From NCBI GenBank assembly GCA_003280915.1, contig QCDL01000002.1, positions 62,001 to 126,000 of the forward strand: 64,000 nt of DNA, in the 5' to 3' direction. The translations under genes were made by a program, and so were the position numbers. How positions within the stretch are numbered: position 1 is the first letter of the stretch; each line of letters starts with the position of its first letter. The DNA is from Prochlorococcus sp. AG-355-I04 (GTDB lineage: Bacteria > Cyanobacteriota > Cyanobacteriia > PCC-6307 > Cyanobiaceae). Positions 37,245 to 45,508 of the stretch are shown piece by piece. Below the pieces are notes generated by a model. It was given only the letters and a program-made list of their open reading frames with translations. It was not told the DNA's origin and made no database searches.

Positions 37245-38990
37245 ATGAAAAATCTAAAGATAGAAGTTATATCAAAATACCTAAGACCTTACAAAAAAGA
37301 ATTCTTATATGGAGCTATAGCTCTCTTATTAGTAAATATACTAAGTGTAGTAATACCGTTAGAAGTAAAAAATATAATTGACCAATTACAAAATGGGTTT
37401 TCTTCAGATTTTGTTATTTCTAAATCTTTATGGTTAATATTTTTAGCAACTTGTATGGGTTTAATAAGATTATTTTCAAGGCAAATTGTCTTCGGCATAG
37501 GAAGAAAAGTAGAAGTTAATCTTCGTCAAAAACTTTTTGATCATTTACTTATTCAAGATCCAGAATGGATTCAAAAAAAAGGTAGTGGAGACATTATTAG
37601 TAGAGCTACAAGCGATGTTGAAAACATAAGAAGACTTTTAGGTTTTACAGTTTTAAGCTTGTGCAACATTGTCTTAGCTTATTCATTCACTATTCCTTCA
37701 ATGTTTTCGATTAATAAAACATTAACAATATCAGCTTTAATGATATTTCCATTAATCCTTGGAATTGTAAGTCTATTTGGAGGCAGAATGGTTAAACAAA
37801 GAAAAGCTCAACAAGAATCACTCTCAAAACTTAGTGATCTAATACAAGAAGATCTATCTGGTATAAGCGCTATTAAAATTTATGCCCAAGAGAACGCTGA
37901 GAAAAAAGAATTTAACATTTACAATAATGACTATCGAAATTCAGCGATAAAACTTGCAAGAACAGCCAGTACCCTATTTCCACTTTTACAAGGGATTTCC
38001 TCGATTTCATTGTTGATTTTATTATCATTAGGAACTTTTCAATTAGAGAGTGGATTTATTTCGATAGGTGGTTTAGTTGCTTTAATTCTTTACGTAGAAA
38101 GACTCGTCTTCCCAACAGCTTTATTAGGTTTTACCTTAAATACTTTTCAACTTGGTCAAGTAAGTTTAGATCGCGTGGAAGAAATATTTCGGAACAACCC
38201 AAACATTGTAGATAAAGCAGAAACTAAGTTTTTAAAAAGAAAGGTTAAAGGATTCTTAGAAGCAAAAAATTTAACAATTAAGTATCCAGGATCTAAATTT
38301 AATTCATTAAATAATCTCAATTTTAAAATTTATCCTGGAGAACTTATTGCAATAGTTGGCCCAGTAGGTTGTGGGAAGACAACACTAGCAAAGTCCCTAG
38401 GGAGAACTATTGAAATTCCAGATGATCAATTATTTTTAGATGAAATAGATGTAAAAACCTTAAAATTAAGTGATCTTAGAAAAAATATTTCAATTGTTCC
38501 TCAAGAAGCATTTTTATTTACATCTACAATCTCAGAAAACCTAAGTTTTGGAGAACCCAAAGCTTCAAAAAATTTGGTTAAAGAAAGCGCTACAAAAGCT
38601 GGATTAATTGATGATATCAATAGTTTTCCACAAAGGTTTAAAACAATTGTTGGTGAAAGAGGTATTACATTAAGTGGTGGGCAAAGGCAAAGAACTGCAC
38701 TAGGAAGAGCACTACTTGTTAATTCTCCTATTGTTGTTCTTGATGATGCTTTAGCAAGCGTAGATAATAAAACAGCAGCAAGAATAATAGATGAAATGAG
38801 TCAGAGAAGTAATAAAACAATCATAATGATTAGTCACCAACTTTCTGTTGCAGCTACCTGTAATAGGGTTTTAGTAATGGATAAAGGAGAAATAGTACAA
38901 GAAGGTGCTCATAAAGATTTAGTAAAAGTGAATGGGCTATATAAACAACTCTGGGAAAGAGAACTAGCTACCAGAATCGTTAAGAGCTAA
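37245..38990 (+). CDS. ABC exporter, fused permease and ATPase (MsbA-like)
   Basis: The 581-residue half-transporter has six membrane helices (about 1-310) with the coupling region around 'GSGDIISRATSDVENIRRLLGF', then the ATPase: Walker A 'GPVGCGKTT', Q-loop 'IVPQEAFLFTSTISENLSFGE', signature 'LSGGQRQRTALGRALL', Walker B 'IVVLDDALASVD' and His switch 'MISHQ'. It should work as a homodimer. Lipid or drug export is likely, but the substrate is unknown. It is followed by msrA after 37 bases. Confidence 0.93.
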   Translation: MKNLKIEVISKYLRPYKKEFLYGAIALLLVNILSVVIPLEVKNIIDQLQNGFSSDFVISKSLWLIFLATCMGLIRLFSRQIVFGIGRKVEVNLRQKLFDHLLIQDPEWIQKKGSGDIISRATSDVENIRRLLGFTVLSLCNIVLAYSFTIPSMFSINKTLTISALMIFPLILGIVSLFGGRMVKQRKAQQESLSKLSDLIQEDLSGISAIKIYAQENAEKKEFNIYNNDYRNSAIKLARTASTLFPLLQGISSISLLILLSLGTFQLESGFISIGGLVALILYVERLVFPTALLGFTLNTFQLGQVSLDRVEEIFRNNPNIVDKAETKFLKRKVKGFLEAKNLTIKYPGSKFNSLNNLNFKIYPGELIAIVGPVGCGKTTLAKSLGRTIEIPDDQLFLDEIDVKTLKLSDLRKNISIVPQEAFLFTSTISENLSFGEPKASKNLVKESATKAGLIDDINSFPQRFKTIVGERGITLSGGQRQRTALGRALLVNSPIVVLDDALASVDNKTAARIIDEMSQRSNKTIIMISHQLSVAATCNRVLVMDKGEIVQEGAHKDLVKVNGLYKQLWERELATRIVKS

Positions 38991-39027
38991 AAGTAATTTT
39001 TTTACTTATAATGAATAGATTTAAATT

Positions 39028-39756
39028 ATGTTTAAATTCCTAAAAAATATTATGAATAATGAGGAGGTAGATTTAACTAATGATTCTAATTCACTTCATA
39101 GAATATTAAAAACAGAAATCAAAAAAGATCCTAATTTAGAAGAAGATGAAATAATTTTTGGATGTGGTTGTTTCTGGGGAGCTGAAAAATGTTTTTGGAA
39201 ACTTCCAGGAATTGTCACAACTTCTGTAGGTTATGCTGGAGGTGAAAAAAACAATCCAACTTATTATGAAGTATGTTCTGGCTTAACTGGTCATTCAGAA
39301 GTTGTAAGAGTTATTTGGGATAAAAGGGAAATAGACGTAAGTGATTTATTAAAAATGTTTTGGGAATGTCATGATCCTACTCAAAAAAATAGGCAAGGAA
39401 ACGATACAGGAACACAATATAGATCAGCAATATATTACAAAAATGATAATAATATTAAAACCATATTAGCCAGTAAAGAACAATATCAAAGGGAACTCAG
39501 CAAAAAAAATCTTGGTTTAATTGAAACAGAAATAAAAATGATTGATTCATATTTTTATGCGGAACAATATCATCAACAATATCTTGCATCACCTGGAGCC
39601 AGGCAGTATTGTTCAGCTTCACCTACAAAAGTTAAGTTAGGAGTTTTTACTGGAAGCAACTATAAATTAGAAGACCATATATGGGAAAACTTTAATTGGG
39701 AAGTTGACAAGTGTGTATTGAGATCTGATAACAATCCTATAAAGAATAACATTTAA
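39028..39756 (+). CDS. msrA: Peptide methionine sulfoxide reductase A
   Basis: MsrA reduces methionine-S-sulfoxide in oxidised proteins, a common need in light-stressed phototrophs. The 242-residue protein has an N-terminal extension of about 45 residues, then the catalytic motif 'IIFGCGCFWGAEKCFWKLPG', followed by 'TSVGYAGGEKNNPTYYEVCSGLTGHSEVVRV' and 'YFYAEQYHQQYL'. The Cys in GCFWGAE is the nucleophile. It is followed 27 bases later by tRNA-Pro. Confidence 0.95.
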   Translation: MFKFLKNIMNNEEVDLTNDSNSLHRILKTEIKKDPNLEEDEIIFGCGCFWGAEKCFWKLPGIVTTSVGYAGGEKNNPTYYEVCSGLTGHSEVVRVIWDKREIDVSDLLKMFWECHDPTQKNRQGNDTGTQYRSAIYYKNDNNIKTILASKEQYQRELSKKNLGLIETEIKMIDSYFYAEQYHQQYLASPGARQYCSASPTKVKLGVFTGSNYKLEDHIWENFNWEVDKCVLRSDNNPIKNNI

Positions 39757-39783
39757 ATCAATCTAATCTTTATAGTAAAGAAA

Positions 39784-39857
39784 CGGGGCGTAGCGCAGCT
39801 TGGTAGCGCACCACTTTGGGGTAGTGGGGGTCGTGGGTTCAAATCCCGCCGTTCCGA
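39784..39857 (+). tRNA. tRNA-Pro (anticodon GGG)
   Basis: A complete 74-nt cloverleaf is visible. The acceptor CGGGGCG pairs with CGTTCCG (G-U pairs included), the D stem is GCGC/GCGC with loop AGCTTGGTA, and the anticodon stem CCACT/AGTGG holds loop TTGGGGT, giving anticodon GGG (reads CCC and CCU). The T arm is GTGGG-TTCAAAT-CCCGC with a five-base variable region GGGTC. The discriminator is A and no CCA is encoded. The convergent 50-aa ORF stops at the next base. Confidence 0.96.
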
Positions 39858-40010
39858 TTACTTATCGTCTTCATTTATAAGAGATTTGTATAGTTTATAT
39901 GAACTTATACCTACTGCTATGAATGTAAAAGAAGAAAAAAATGCTAAAACCAATATAGTTAAATTTGAAACTTCCACTTCACCTAGTTGGAAAGATATAA
40001 AAATGTTCAT
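39858..40010 (-). CDS. Small one-helix membrane protein (50 aa), not in ORF track
   Basis: On the minus strand an ATG at 40010 opens a 50-residue frame, MNIFISFQLG..., ending in TAA at 39858-39860, immediately next to the tRNA-Pro 3' end. After a polar start there is one hydrophobic segment (about 18-35, 'LTILVLAFFSSFTFIAVGI') and a charged tail 'LINEDDK'. It is about 60 bases downstream of the uppP stop on the same strand. The amphipathic layout and compact packing favour a real gene. The plus-strand 72-aa ORF over it is low complexity and judged a shadow. Confidence 0.6.
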   Translation of the reverse strand: MNIFISFQLGEVEVSNLTILVLAFFSSFTFIAVGISSYKLYKSLINEDDK

Positions 40011-40069
40011 TAGAAAGAATTTTTTTAAAACATTAACACAATTGAAAAAAAATTATTTTTCACATTCAA

Positions 40070-40870
40070 TTATAAATTCAAAAGAATTACAACACCAAAA
40101 ATAACTCGATAGATAATAAATATTTTCAACCCATTGGAAGAAAAATACTTTAATAAGAAATCTATAGCTAATAAAGATGACAAAAATGCCGTAATAAGAC
40201 CGACAAAAAGAGGGAGGAAACCAAATGAAAAAAAATCATTAAAAGAAGAAATAAACTCAACAATCGCTGCAAGAGAGATAGCTGGCATCCCTAAAAGAAA
40301 AGAAAATTTCGCAGCATCGCCTCTTTCCCATCCTGATAATAGAGCGCTAGAAATAGTAACTCCAGATCTTGAAACACCAGGGAAAATTGCAAATGCCTGA
40401 AAGAAACCTATCAAAAAACTATCTGAATAATTATGGTTTTTAATATTAATCGAACCTCTTTTCGAACTATCTGCCAAGTACATAAAAAAAGCCATAAGAA
40501 ATGAGACCAATGCTATTGACAAATTTGAACGAAGAACGTTTTCAAAAAAAGAAGGGATAAATATTTTTATACTCCCACCAAGCAAAACAATTGGAATAGT
40601 ACCAATCAAAATAGATCTTAATAATCTTTCGTGTAAGAGGTATTCAAGAAATTTTTTTGAAGATTTACTTCTGAAATTAAAAATATCATTCCTAAAATAC
40701 CAAGCTATGGCTAGAACACTTCCAAGTTGAATAGTAGCGGACAAAGATGCTCCAGGATCATCAATACCTAAAAATAGAGATATAACTTTTAAATGAGCTG
40801 TACTACTTACAGGAATAAATTCCGTCAACCCTTGAATTAATCCATATAAAACAAATTTTAAATATTCCAA
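40070..40870 (-). CDS. uppP: Undecaprenyl-diphosphatase
   Basis: UppP (BacA) recycles undecaprenyl pyrophosphate, the lipid carrier for peptidoglycan precursors. The 266-residue membrane protein has the two catalytic blocks 'GLIQGLTEFIPVSSTAHL' near the N-terminus and 'FPGVSRSGVTISSALLSGW' near residue 165, with about eight hydrophobic segments. Length matches the family. It is divergent from a small exported protein gene. Confidence 0.96.
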   Translation of the reverse strand: MEYLKFVLYGLIQGLTEFIPVSSTAHLKVISLFLGIDDPGASLSATIQLGSVLAIAWYFRNDIFNFRSKSSKKFLEYLLHERLLRSILIGTIPIVLLGGSIKIFIPSFFENVLRSNLSIALVSFLMAFFMYLADSSKRGSINIKNHNYSDSFLIGFFQAFAIFPGVSRSGVTISSALLSGWERGDAAKFSFLLGMPAISLAAIVEFISSFNDFFSFGFLPLFVGLITAFLSSLLAIDFLLKYFSSNGLKIFIIYRVIFGVVILLNL

Positions 40871-40936
40871 AAAAATTATTTTATCTAATAAATTAATAGC
40901 AATTTACATTTAAAAATTAAAAGCTAGTATAGAAAA

Positions 40937-41209
40937 ATGAAAAAAAAATCATTCTTAATATTACTTTTTCTCTTTTCCTTAATATTTTCTAATTCTGCAA
41001 AAGCAAACTATTGGCTAATAATTGGAACTTATAGACAAGGGCCTGGAGGAAGGCCTGAAGTGAGTGGAATAACAAGTCCTTCGTTACATTCTATTCCCAT
41101 GAAAGATTTAGATACTTGTAAAAAGGCAGGCGAAAAAATTACCAATGAAATATACAAACCTGTTTGGCAATTTGATAGCAGATGGACCTGTGTTTTTAGA
41201 GGTAATTAG
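40937..41209 (+). CDS. Small secreted protein (90 aa)
   Basis: The protein starts KKKSFLILLFLFSLIFSNSAKA, a clear signal peptide with cleavage likely after AKA (residue 23). The mature part of about 67 residues has 'YWLIIGTYRQGPGG' and two cysteines ('DTCKKAGEKI' and 'RWTCVFRGN') that may form a disulfide. I recall similar small exported proteins across marine picocyanobacteria, but no function. Confidence 0.75.
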   Translation: MKKKSFLILLFLFSLIFSNSAKANYWLIIGTYRQGPGGRPEVSGITSPSLHSIPMKDLDTCKKAGEKITNEIYKPVWQFDSRWTCVFRGN

Positions 41210-41217
41210 TAATAAAA

Positions 41218-41352
41218 TTACCTTTTAACATCGTGAGCACAGCCATCTCCTTTATAGTTTTCACTCTCGTAAAAATCATTTTTTGTCCCAAAGTAAACTG
41301 TTAATAAAACAAAAGGTAAACTTAATATAAATAAAATAGTTGTTAGATCCAT
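41218..41352 (-). CDS. Small one-helix protein (44 aa), not in ORF track
   Basis: ATG at 41352 to TAA at 41218-41220 gives 44 residues, MDLTTILFILSLPFVLLTVYFG then a polar tail 'SENYKGDGCAHDVKR'. One membrane helix at the N-terminus and a tail with Cys and His close together ('GDGCAH') make this look like a conserved thylakoid or plasma membrane micro-protein. It is in a run with the 41-aa and DUF1830 genes on the same strand. Function is unknown. Confidence 0.65.
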   Translation of the reverse strand: MDLTTILFILSLPFVLLTVYFGTKNDFYESENYKGDGCAHDVKR

Positions 41353-41415
41353 AGCTTTAACTTGTTTAAGAAGATTATGAAAAATTAAAATTACAATTTG
41401 TTCTCTAACTCATCT

Positions 41416-41541
41416 TTAATAATCTGTGGGTCCTTTAATGCCAAGATAAAAGAAGGCTCCTAATCCAACTAAAAGTAAAACTCCAGCAATAGCTGCAGAT
41501 GGTACAAAACCTCCTATTGCGAAGGAAGAAAAATAATACAT
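41416..41541 (-). CDS. Small one-helix protein (41 aa), not in ORF track
   Basis: ATG at 41541 to TAA at 41416-41418 gives MYYFSSFAIGGFVPSAAIAG..., with one strong hydrophobic segment (about 13-34) and a short tail 'IKGPTDY'. The size and layout recall low-molecular-mass photosystem or cytochrome subunits, but it does not match any of those I can recall (PsbX, PsbM, PetN, PetG, PsaM). It lies between the 44-aa gene and the DUF1830 gene on the same strand. Confidence 0.65.
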   Translation of the reverse strand: MYYFSSFAIGGFVPSAAIAGVLLLVGLGAFFYLGIKGPTDY

Positions 41542-41631
41542 ATGTAAAACTAAAAACTAGTTAGATAATATCAATAAAAACTGGGTATTTGTAAAAAATT
41601 TTGACTCGAAGACAATTAGAGAATACTTCTT

Positions 41632-41859
41632 CTAAGCCACTAAAGTCGAATCTTCGCTATCTGCAGAAATTCTCATTCTCTCTTCCAATTTTGGGCCGTA
41701 TAATTCATTACCCCAGATTTCAACCCTTGAGTCATTTGGGGCCATAAAAGTAAGGATGTCAGTTGGGAATAAAACTCTCTCTAAAAAAAAATTTGATGGA
41801 CCAATACATCTCAAGACAACCATCCTACCACTTTCGTTTTTGTAAGAAAACTCAACCAT
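41632..41859 (-). CDS. DUF1830 family protein
   Basis: The 75-residue protein has the DUF1830 pattern: 'YKNESGRMVVLRCIGPSNFFLERVLFPTDILTFMAPNDSRVEIWG'. DUF1830 is a small cyanobacterial family of unknown function. It lies 90 bases upstream of the 41-aa gene on the same strand and downstream of the glycerate kinase gene. Confidence 0.88.
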   Translation of the reverse strand: MVEFSYKNESGRMVVLRCIGPSNFFLERVLFPTDILTFMAPNDSRVEIWGNELYGPKLEERMRISADSEDSTLVA

Positions 41860-41948
41860 CCCTTATCAGCAAAATAATCTCAATTAAACCCCATTAAGAG
41901 CATAAAAAAATGTATAAAAAATTACTGAAAAAAAAATTTTTTTAAATG

Positions 41949-42893
41949 CTATGAATTTAATCCAGCCTCAACTAAATTTCTTTCTTGATCAATTAATAAA
42001 AGCGCATAAGAATTTATAAAATCAAAACTTTTGTGAGGGATTGAGACATTAAGCATTCTCAAGAAATTAGATAATTTTTTATCTTTAAGGGCATTGCCTT
42101 TTTGTAAAAACATTTCTTTTTCTTGATTTGTTTTCCACATATTCATATATTCAATCTTCAAGGGCTTTAAGTGCCAAATATTGTCTATTAAATTCCAAAT
42201 ATCTAAATAATCGTTTAGTTTTTCTTGAATGGTATATATGTAAGAAGATTCATGAAGACTCAAATTAGTTGTATCTATACTTTGATCATTTACGTCATTA
42301 GAGTAAGGTTTTATTCCCAAAAACCACCCCTCAAGAATTAATAAATCAGGATTATCTAATCTCCAATGAGATCTATCTCCTAAACCATTTCTTAAAGATT
42401 TATCAAAAACTGGTACATTTAATTCTCCATTTATCTTCCAATTTAATAATTTTTCATGCATTAATTTTACTGAATGACTACCTGGAAAACCTCTTGAAAC
42501 ATCCCAAGGGTTATTCTTAATTGCTAATTTCATTTCATCTGAAGGGAGATAAAAATCATCAATTGAAATAACAGCAATTTTGAAATTTAATTTTAATGAT
42601 ATTGCTTCAAGCCATTTACCTAAGGTTGTTTTACCTGTTCCAGGTAGAGCTGAAATTCCAATAATTTTTCGATCATAAAAATCTTTTTGAAATTTATAAG
42701 CCTGAGATAAGATTGGTAATGCTAATCCCCAAATCCAATCATCATTAACTTTATTGTTCCAATATTGATCAATTGAAAGAATGTTTCTTTGATTATTCCA
42801 AAAATTGAACCAATCATCCAATGATTCCCAACCAATATCAATAATTAATTTTTCAAATTTATCAAGAGGAAAATTAATATCTAAATCTTTCAT
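41949..42893 (-). CDS. D-glycerate 3-kinase (GLYK-like P-loop kinase)
   Basis: The 314-residue protein has Walker A in 'IGISALPGTGKTTLGKWLEA' near residue 82, then 'VISIDDFYLPSDEMKLA' and 'RGFPGSHSVKLMHEKL', as in plant and cyanobacterial D-glycerate 3-kinases that finish the photorespiratory cycle by making 3-phosphoglycerate. It starts 4 bases after the phosphatase gene in the glucosylglycerate cluster, where it could also recover glycerate released by the GH13 phosphorylase. The kinase fold is certain, and the substrate is inferred from similarity plus context. Confidence 0.88.
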   Translation of the reverse strand: MKDLDINFPLDKFEKLIIDIGWESLDDWFNFWNNQRNILSIDQYWNNKVNDDWIWGLALPILSQAYKFQKDFYDRKIIGISALPGTGKTTLGKWLEAISLKLNFKIAVISIDDFYLPSDEMKLAIKNNPWDVSRGFPGSHSVKLMHEKLLNWKINGELNVPVFDKSLRNGLGDRSHWRLDNPDLLILEGWFLGIKPYSNDVNDQSIDTTNLSLHESSYIYTIQEKLNDYLDIWNLIDNIWHLKPLKIEYMNMWKTNQEKEMFLQKGNALKDKKLSNFLRMLNVSIPHKSFDFINSYALLLIDQERNLVEAGLNS

Positions 42894-42897
42894 CTTT

Positions 42898-43695
42898 CTA
42901 ATTTAGTTCTCGCTCATTTATCAGTTTATTGATTTCATTTTTCCAACCATATCCATTTGGTTCAGAAGCTAATGTAAATTCCAAATCTTTTAATTGATCA
43001 AGTAAGATTAAGTTAGGTCCATCTATTCCAGGAATAACAATTTTAATATCTGAATTTAATAGTAGAGGCAAATCATTTGGAGAATCGCCTAAGCCTATAA
43101 TTTCAATATCTTTGACATTTGCATATTCTTTAAGAGCATTTATTGCTTTACCTTTGTTAGATTTTGTAGATAACAAGTGACTCATCCTATTTCCCCTAAA
43201 AATATCAACATCGTACTTTTTACAACATATATTAATTTTCTCTTCCAGATAACTTGGCGGATTTAAAAAAGGCATGCTCCAATGCCTATCGCGCATTAAA
43301 ATCAATGAGTTACCTTCTAAACCTGTGAGCTGATTTGCTTCTTGATCAGTGAGATTATTTAGAGGAGTAAGTTTATAATCAATTTCATTAGAGATAAAAT
43401 TTAGGATTTCTTCAAGAGATTCGTATTTTATTCCAAGAATAATTTCTCCATTTACTCTTTCAAGAGATTCACCATATATTGCGGCGCCGTTCTCAACAAT
43501 ATAAGGATCCGTCAAGTTAAGTTCCTTTCTTATAACTTCCACTTCAGAAGCGGTTTTGCTTGTACAAAGAATTACGGGAATTGATAATTTTTGTAGTTTT
43601 TTTATTGTTTCTCTTGCAGGTGATAAATCATAAGAGTGATCCATTAAAGTACCGTCTACATCACTTACTACCCAAATAGAAGAATTTTCTATCAT
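42898..43695 (-). CDS. Glucosyl-3-phosphoglycerate phosphatase (HAD, MPGP-like)
   Basis: The 265-residue HAD-IIB phosphatase begins 'WVVSDVDGTLMDHSYDLSPA' (nucleophile Asp and acid/base Asp), has 'VILCTSKTASEVEVIRKEL' and ends with the metal motif 'IEIIGLGDSPNDLPLL'. This is the mannosyl-3-phosphoglycerate phosphatase family. Because gpgS is next door, the natural substrate is most likely glucosyl-3-phosphoglycerate, yielding glucosylglycerate. It is 3 bases downstream of the GH13 gene and 4 upstream of the kinase gene. Confidence 0.88.
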   Translation of the reverse strand: MIENSSIWVVSDVDGTLMDHSYDLSPARETIKKLQKLSIPVILCTSKTASEVEVIRKELNLTDPYIVENGAAIYGESLERVNGEIILGIKYESLEEILNFISNEIDYKLTPLNNLTDQEANQLTGLEGNSLILMRDRHWSMPFLNPPSYLEEKINICCKKYDVDIFRGNRMSHLLSTKSNKGKAINALKEYANVKDIEIIGLGDSPNDLPLLLNSDIKIVIPGIDGPNLILLDQLKDLEFTLASEPNGYGWKNEINKLINERELN

Positions 43696-43697
43696 TT

Positions 43698-45458
43698 TTA
43701 TAAAGCACTAAGCCAAATTACTTGAAAAGGATCAAGACTAATATTTTTGCAATTGTATTTAGTGGATGTTAAAAAATCCTTAACATTGAAATCTTTATCA
43801 ATTATTTTTGATAGATCATTATCATTTATTTGATAATTAATTTTATTTTCAGTCATATTATGGATTGCAAAAACAGACTCAGAACCTTTACTTCTTTTGA
43901 TTACAACAATATCACTTCTACCTTTAGACAAACATTTCATTTCGGAACAAGGGTGAAATTGCTTTAATTCTGATCTGACATCCATAGCATTACGAAGATA
44001 TTTTAAGTTTTTATTAGCATTAGATTCAGGATTATTTAAAACGGCTAAAAGATTTTCTGATTTAAACTTTTCTCTATTTAGATCTCTTCTTTGACCTGTC
44101 ATAGAAAAACTTTTGATATCATTTTCTGAAGCTAGTAATGCTGGCAAATAAAAGGCAGGAACACCTCTGAGAGCCATTACTAATAATTGACTCAAAATAA
44201 ATCTCTCATATTGAAATCTTTTAGCATCTCTACTGGAGTCTTCCATTGCACTCCACCAACTAATATTCAATTCATAAGGTTTATCATCACCATTTGATAA
44301 ACGTCTATGACTTACTAATCCGCCTCTTTTCTCACAATTAATTAATAAATCTTTTATTCTCTGCTCATTCATTAAACCCTCAAGAGCTCTTAGCCCAACA
44401 CCATCGTGCGATGCAGTGAAATTAAAAAGAGTAGTATCATCAGGTAATTTTGGCCAATCAGAAATCCATGAGTTTAGAATATCAGCTCTTGAAGTAATAA
44501 TTGCTTCTAGGAGAAGAGGAGGTAATGGGAAATTGTATGCCATATGGGCTTCATCATCAGGAACCAGATAAGATAGATTTTCCTTCTGAGGAACATTTGT
44601 TTCAGTTATTAAAACTCCCTCCTCAAGAAGATTATTTAAAAGAACTCTTAAAAGTTTCACAATTGAATGAGCTTTTGATAAATGCAAGCACGTTGTCCCT
44701 GATTCCTTCCAAATAAAACCTACAGCATCAAGCCTGAACCATTTAATTCCATTAGATAAATAAGTAATAATTAAATTTAAAAACTCAAGAGTCATCTTTG
44801 GATTATGCCAATTCAAATCAATTTGATCTGGACCAAAAGTTGTCCAAACTTGTTTGGGGCCATCTTCAGTATTTATCTGAGAAAACAAGGAGGAACTTCT
44901 TGGCCTAACTACATTTGACCAGTCAAGATTTAGTTTCGGTGAAAAAACATTTGATATGCCAGGTTCTTGGGATTTAATAAATTGTTGAACCCATGGGTGT
45001 GATGATGAGACATGGTTTAGAACTAAATCAGCCATCAAATCATGATTTTTAGAAATAATTTTGAGATCATCCCAACCACCAAATTTTTCTTCTAAAGAAT
45101 CATAACTTGAGACTGCAAAACCACCATCACTTGTAGATTTCAAAAAAGGAAGAATATGTACGACTTTAGAAAGACTTCCAAAATGTTTACTTAAAAACTC
45201 ATTAAGAGTTATTAATGTTGACTCTCCATTTTTATAAATACTATCTGCATAAGTTATCAAAACCGAATGAGATTCATTCCACCTTTCTTTATCTCTTATT
45301 TCTTCATAAGCAGATTTCTCTGAGAAATCATCTAAAATCTGCAATAATTGGTTTGAAATAAAATTAATTTCTTCTGTAGTATTATTTGAATAAATTGTTT
45401 TTAACAATTTATCAATCTTTAATCTATCTAATTTTTTCTCTGAATCAATTTGCTTCAC
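43698..45458 (-). CDS. GH13 sucrose-phosphorylase-like enzyme, probable glucosylglycerate phosphorylase
   Basis: The 586-residue protein has the GH13 TIM barrel with 'SYDSLEEKFGGWDDLK', the nucleophile Asp in 'IKWFRLDAVGFIWKESG', the acid/base Glu in 'GVLITETNVPQKEN' and the third Asp in 'NFTASHDGVGLR'. This layout is that of subfamily GH13_18, which holds sucrose, glucosylglycerol and glucosylglycerate phosphorylases. The context of gpgS, an MPGP-type phosphatase and glycerate kinase favours glucosylglycerate, split by phosphate to glucose-1-phosphate and glycerate. Sucrose cannot be excluded from sequence alone. Confidence 0.85.
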   Translation of the reverse strand: MKQIDSEKKLDRLKIDKLLKTIYSNNTTEEINFISNQLLQILDDFSEKSAYEEIRDKERWNESHSVLITYADSIYKNGESTLITLNEFLSKHFGSLSKVVHILPFLKSTSDGGFAVSSYDSLEEKFGGWDDLKIISKNHDLMADLVLNHVSSSHPWVQQFIKSQEPGISNVFSPKLNLDWSNVVRPRSSSLFSQINTEDGPKQVWTTFGPDQIDLNWHNPKMTLEFLNLIITYLSNGIKWFRLDAVGFIWKESGTTCLHLSKAHSIVKLLRVLLNNLLEEGVLITETNVPQKENLSYLVPDDEAHMAYNFPLPPLLLEAIITSRADILNSWISDWPKLPDDTTLFNFTASHDGVGLRALEGLMNEQRIKDLLINCEKRGGLVSHRRLSNGDDKPYELNISWWSAMEDSSRDAKRFQYERFILSQLLVMALRGVPAFYLPALLASENDIKSFSMTGQRRDLNREKFKSENLLAVLNNPESNANKNLKYLRNAMDVRSELKQFHPCSEMKCLSKGRSDIVVIKRSKGSESVFAIHNMTENKINYQINDNDLSKIIDKDFNVKDFLTSTKYNCKNISLDPFQVIWLSAL

Positions 45459-45508
45459 TTTGAAAAAATCAACGAAGTATTAATACTATTCTGCACATCA
45501 ATTAGAAA

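Noticed and set aside
39886-40104. Plus-strand 72-aa ORF after tRNA-Pro
   Set aside because: It overlaps the 50-aa membrane ORF and the uppP 3' end, with low-complexity Lys/Asn content.
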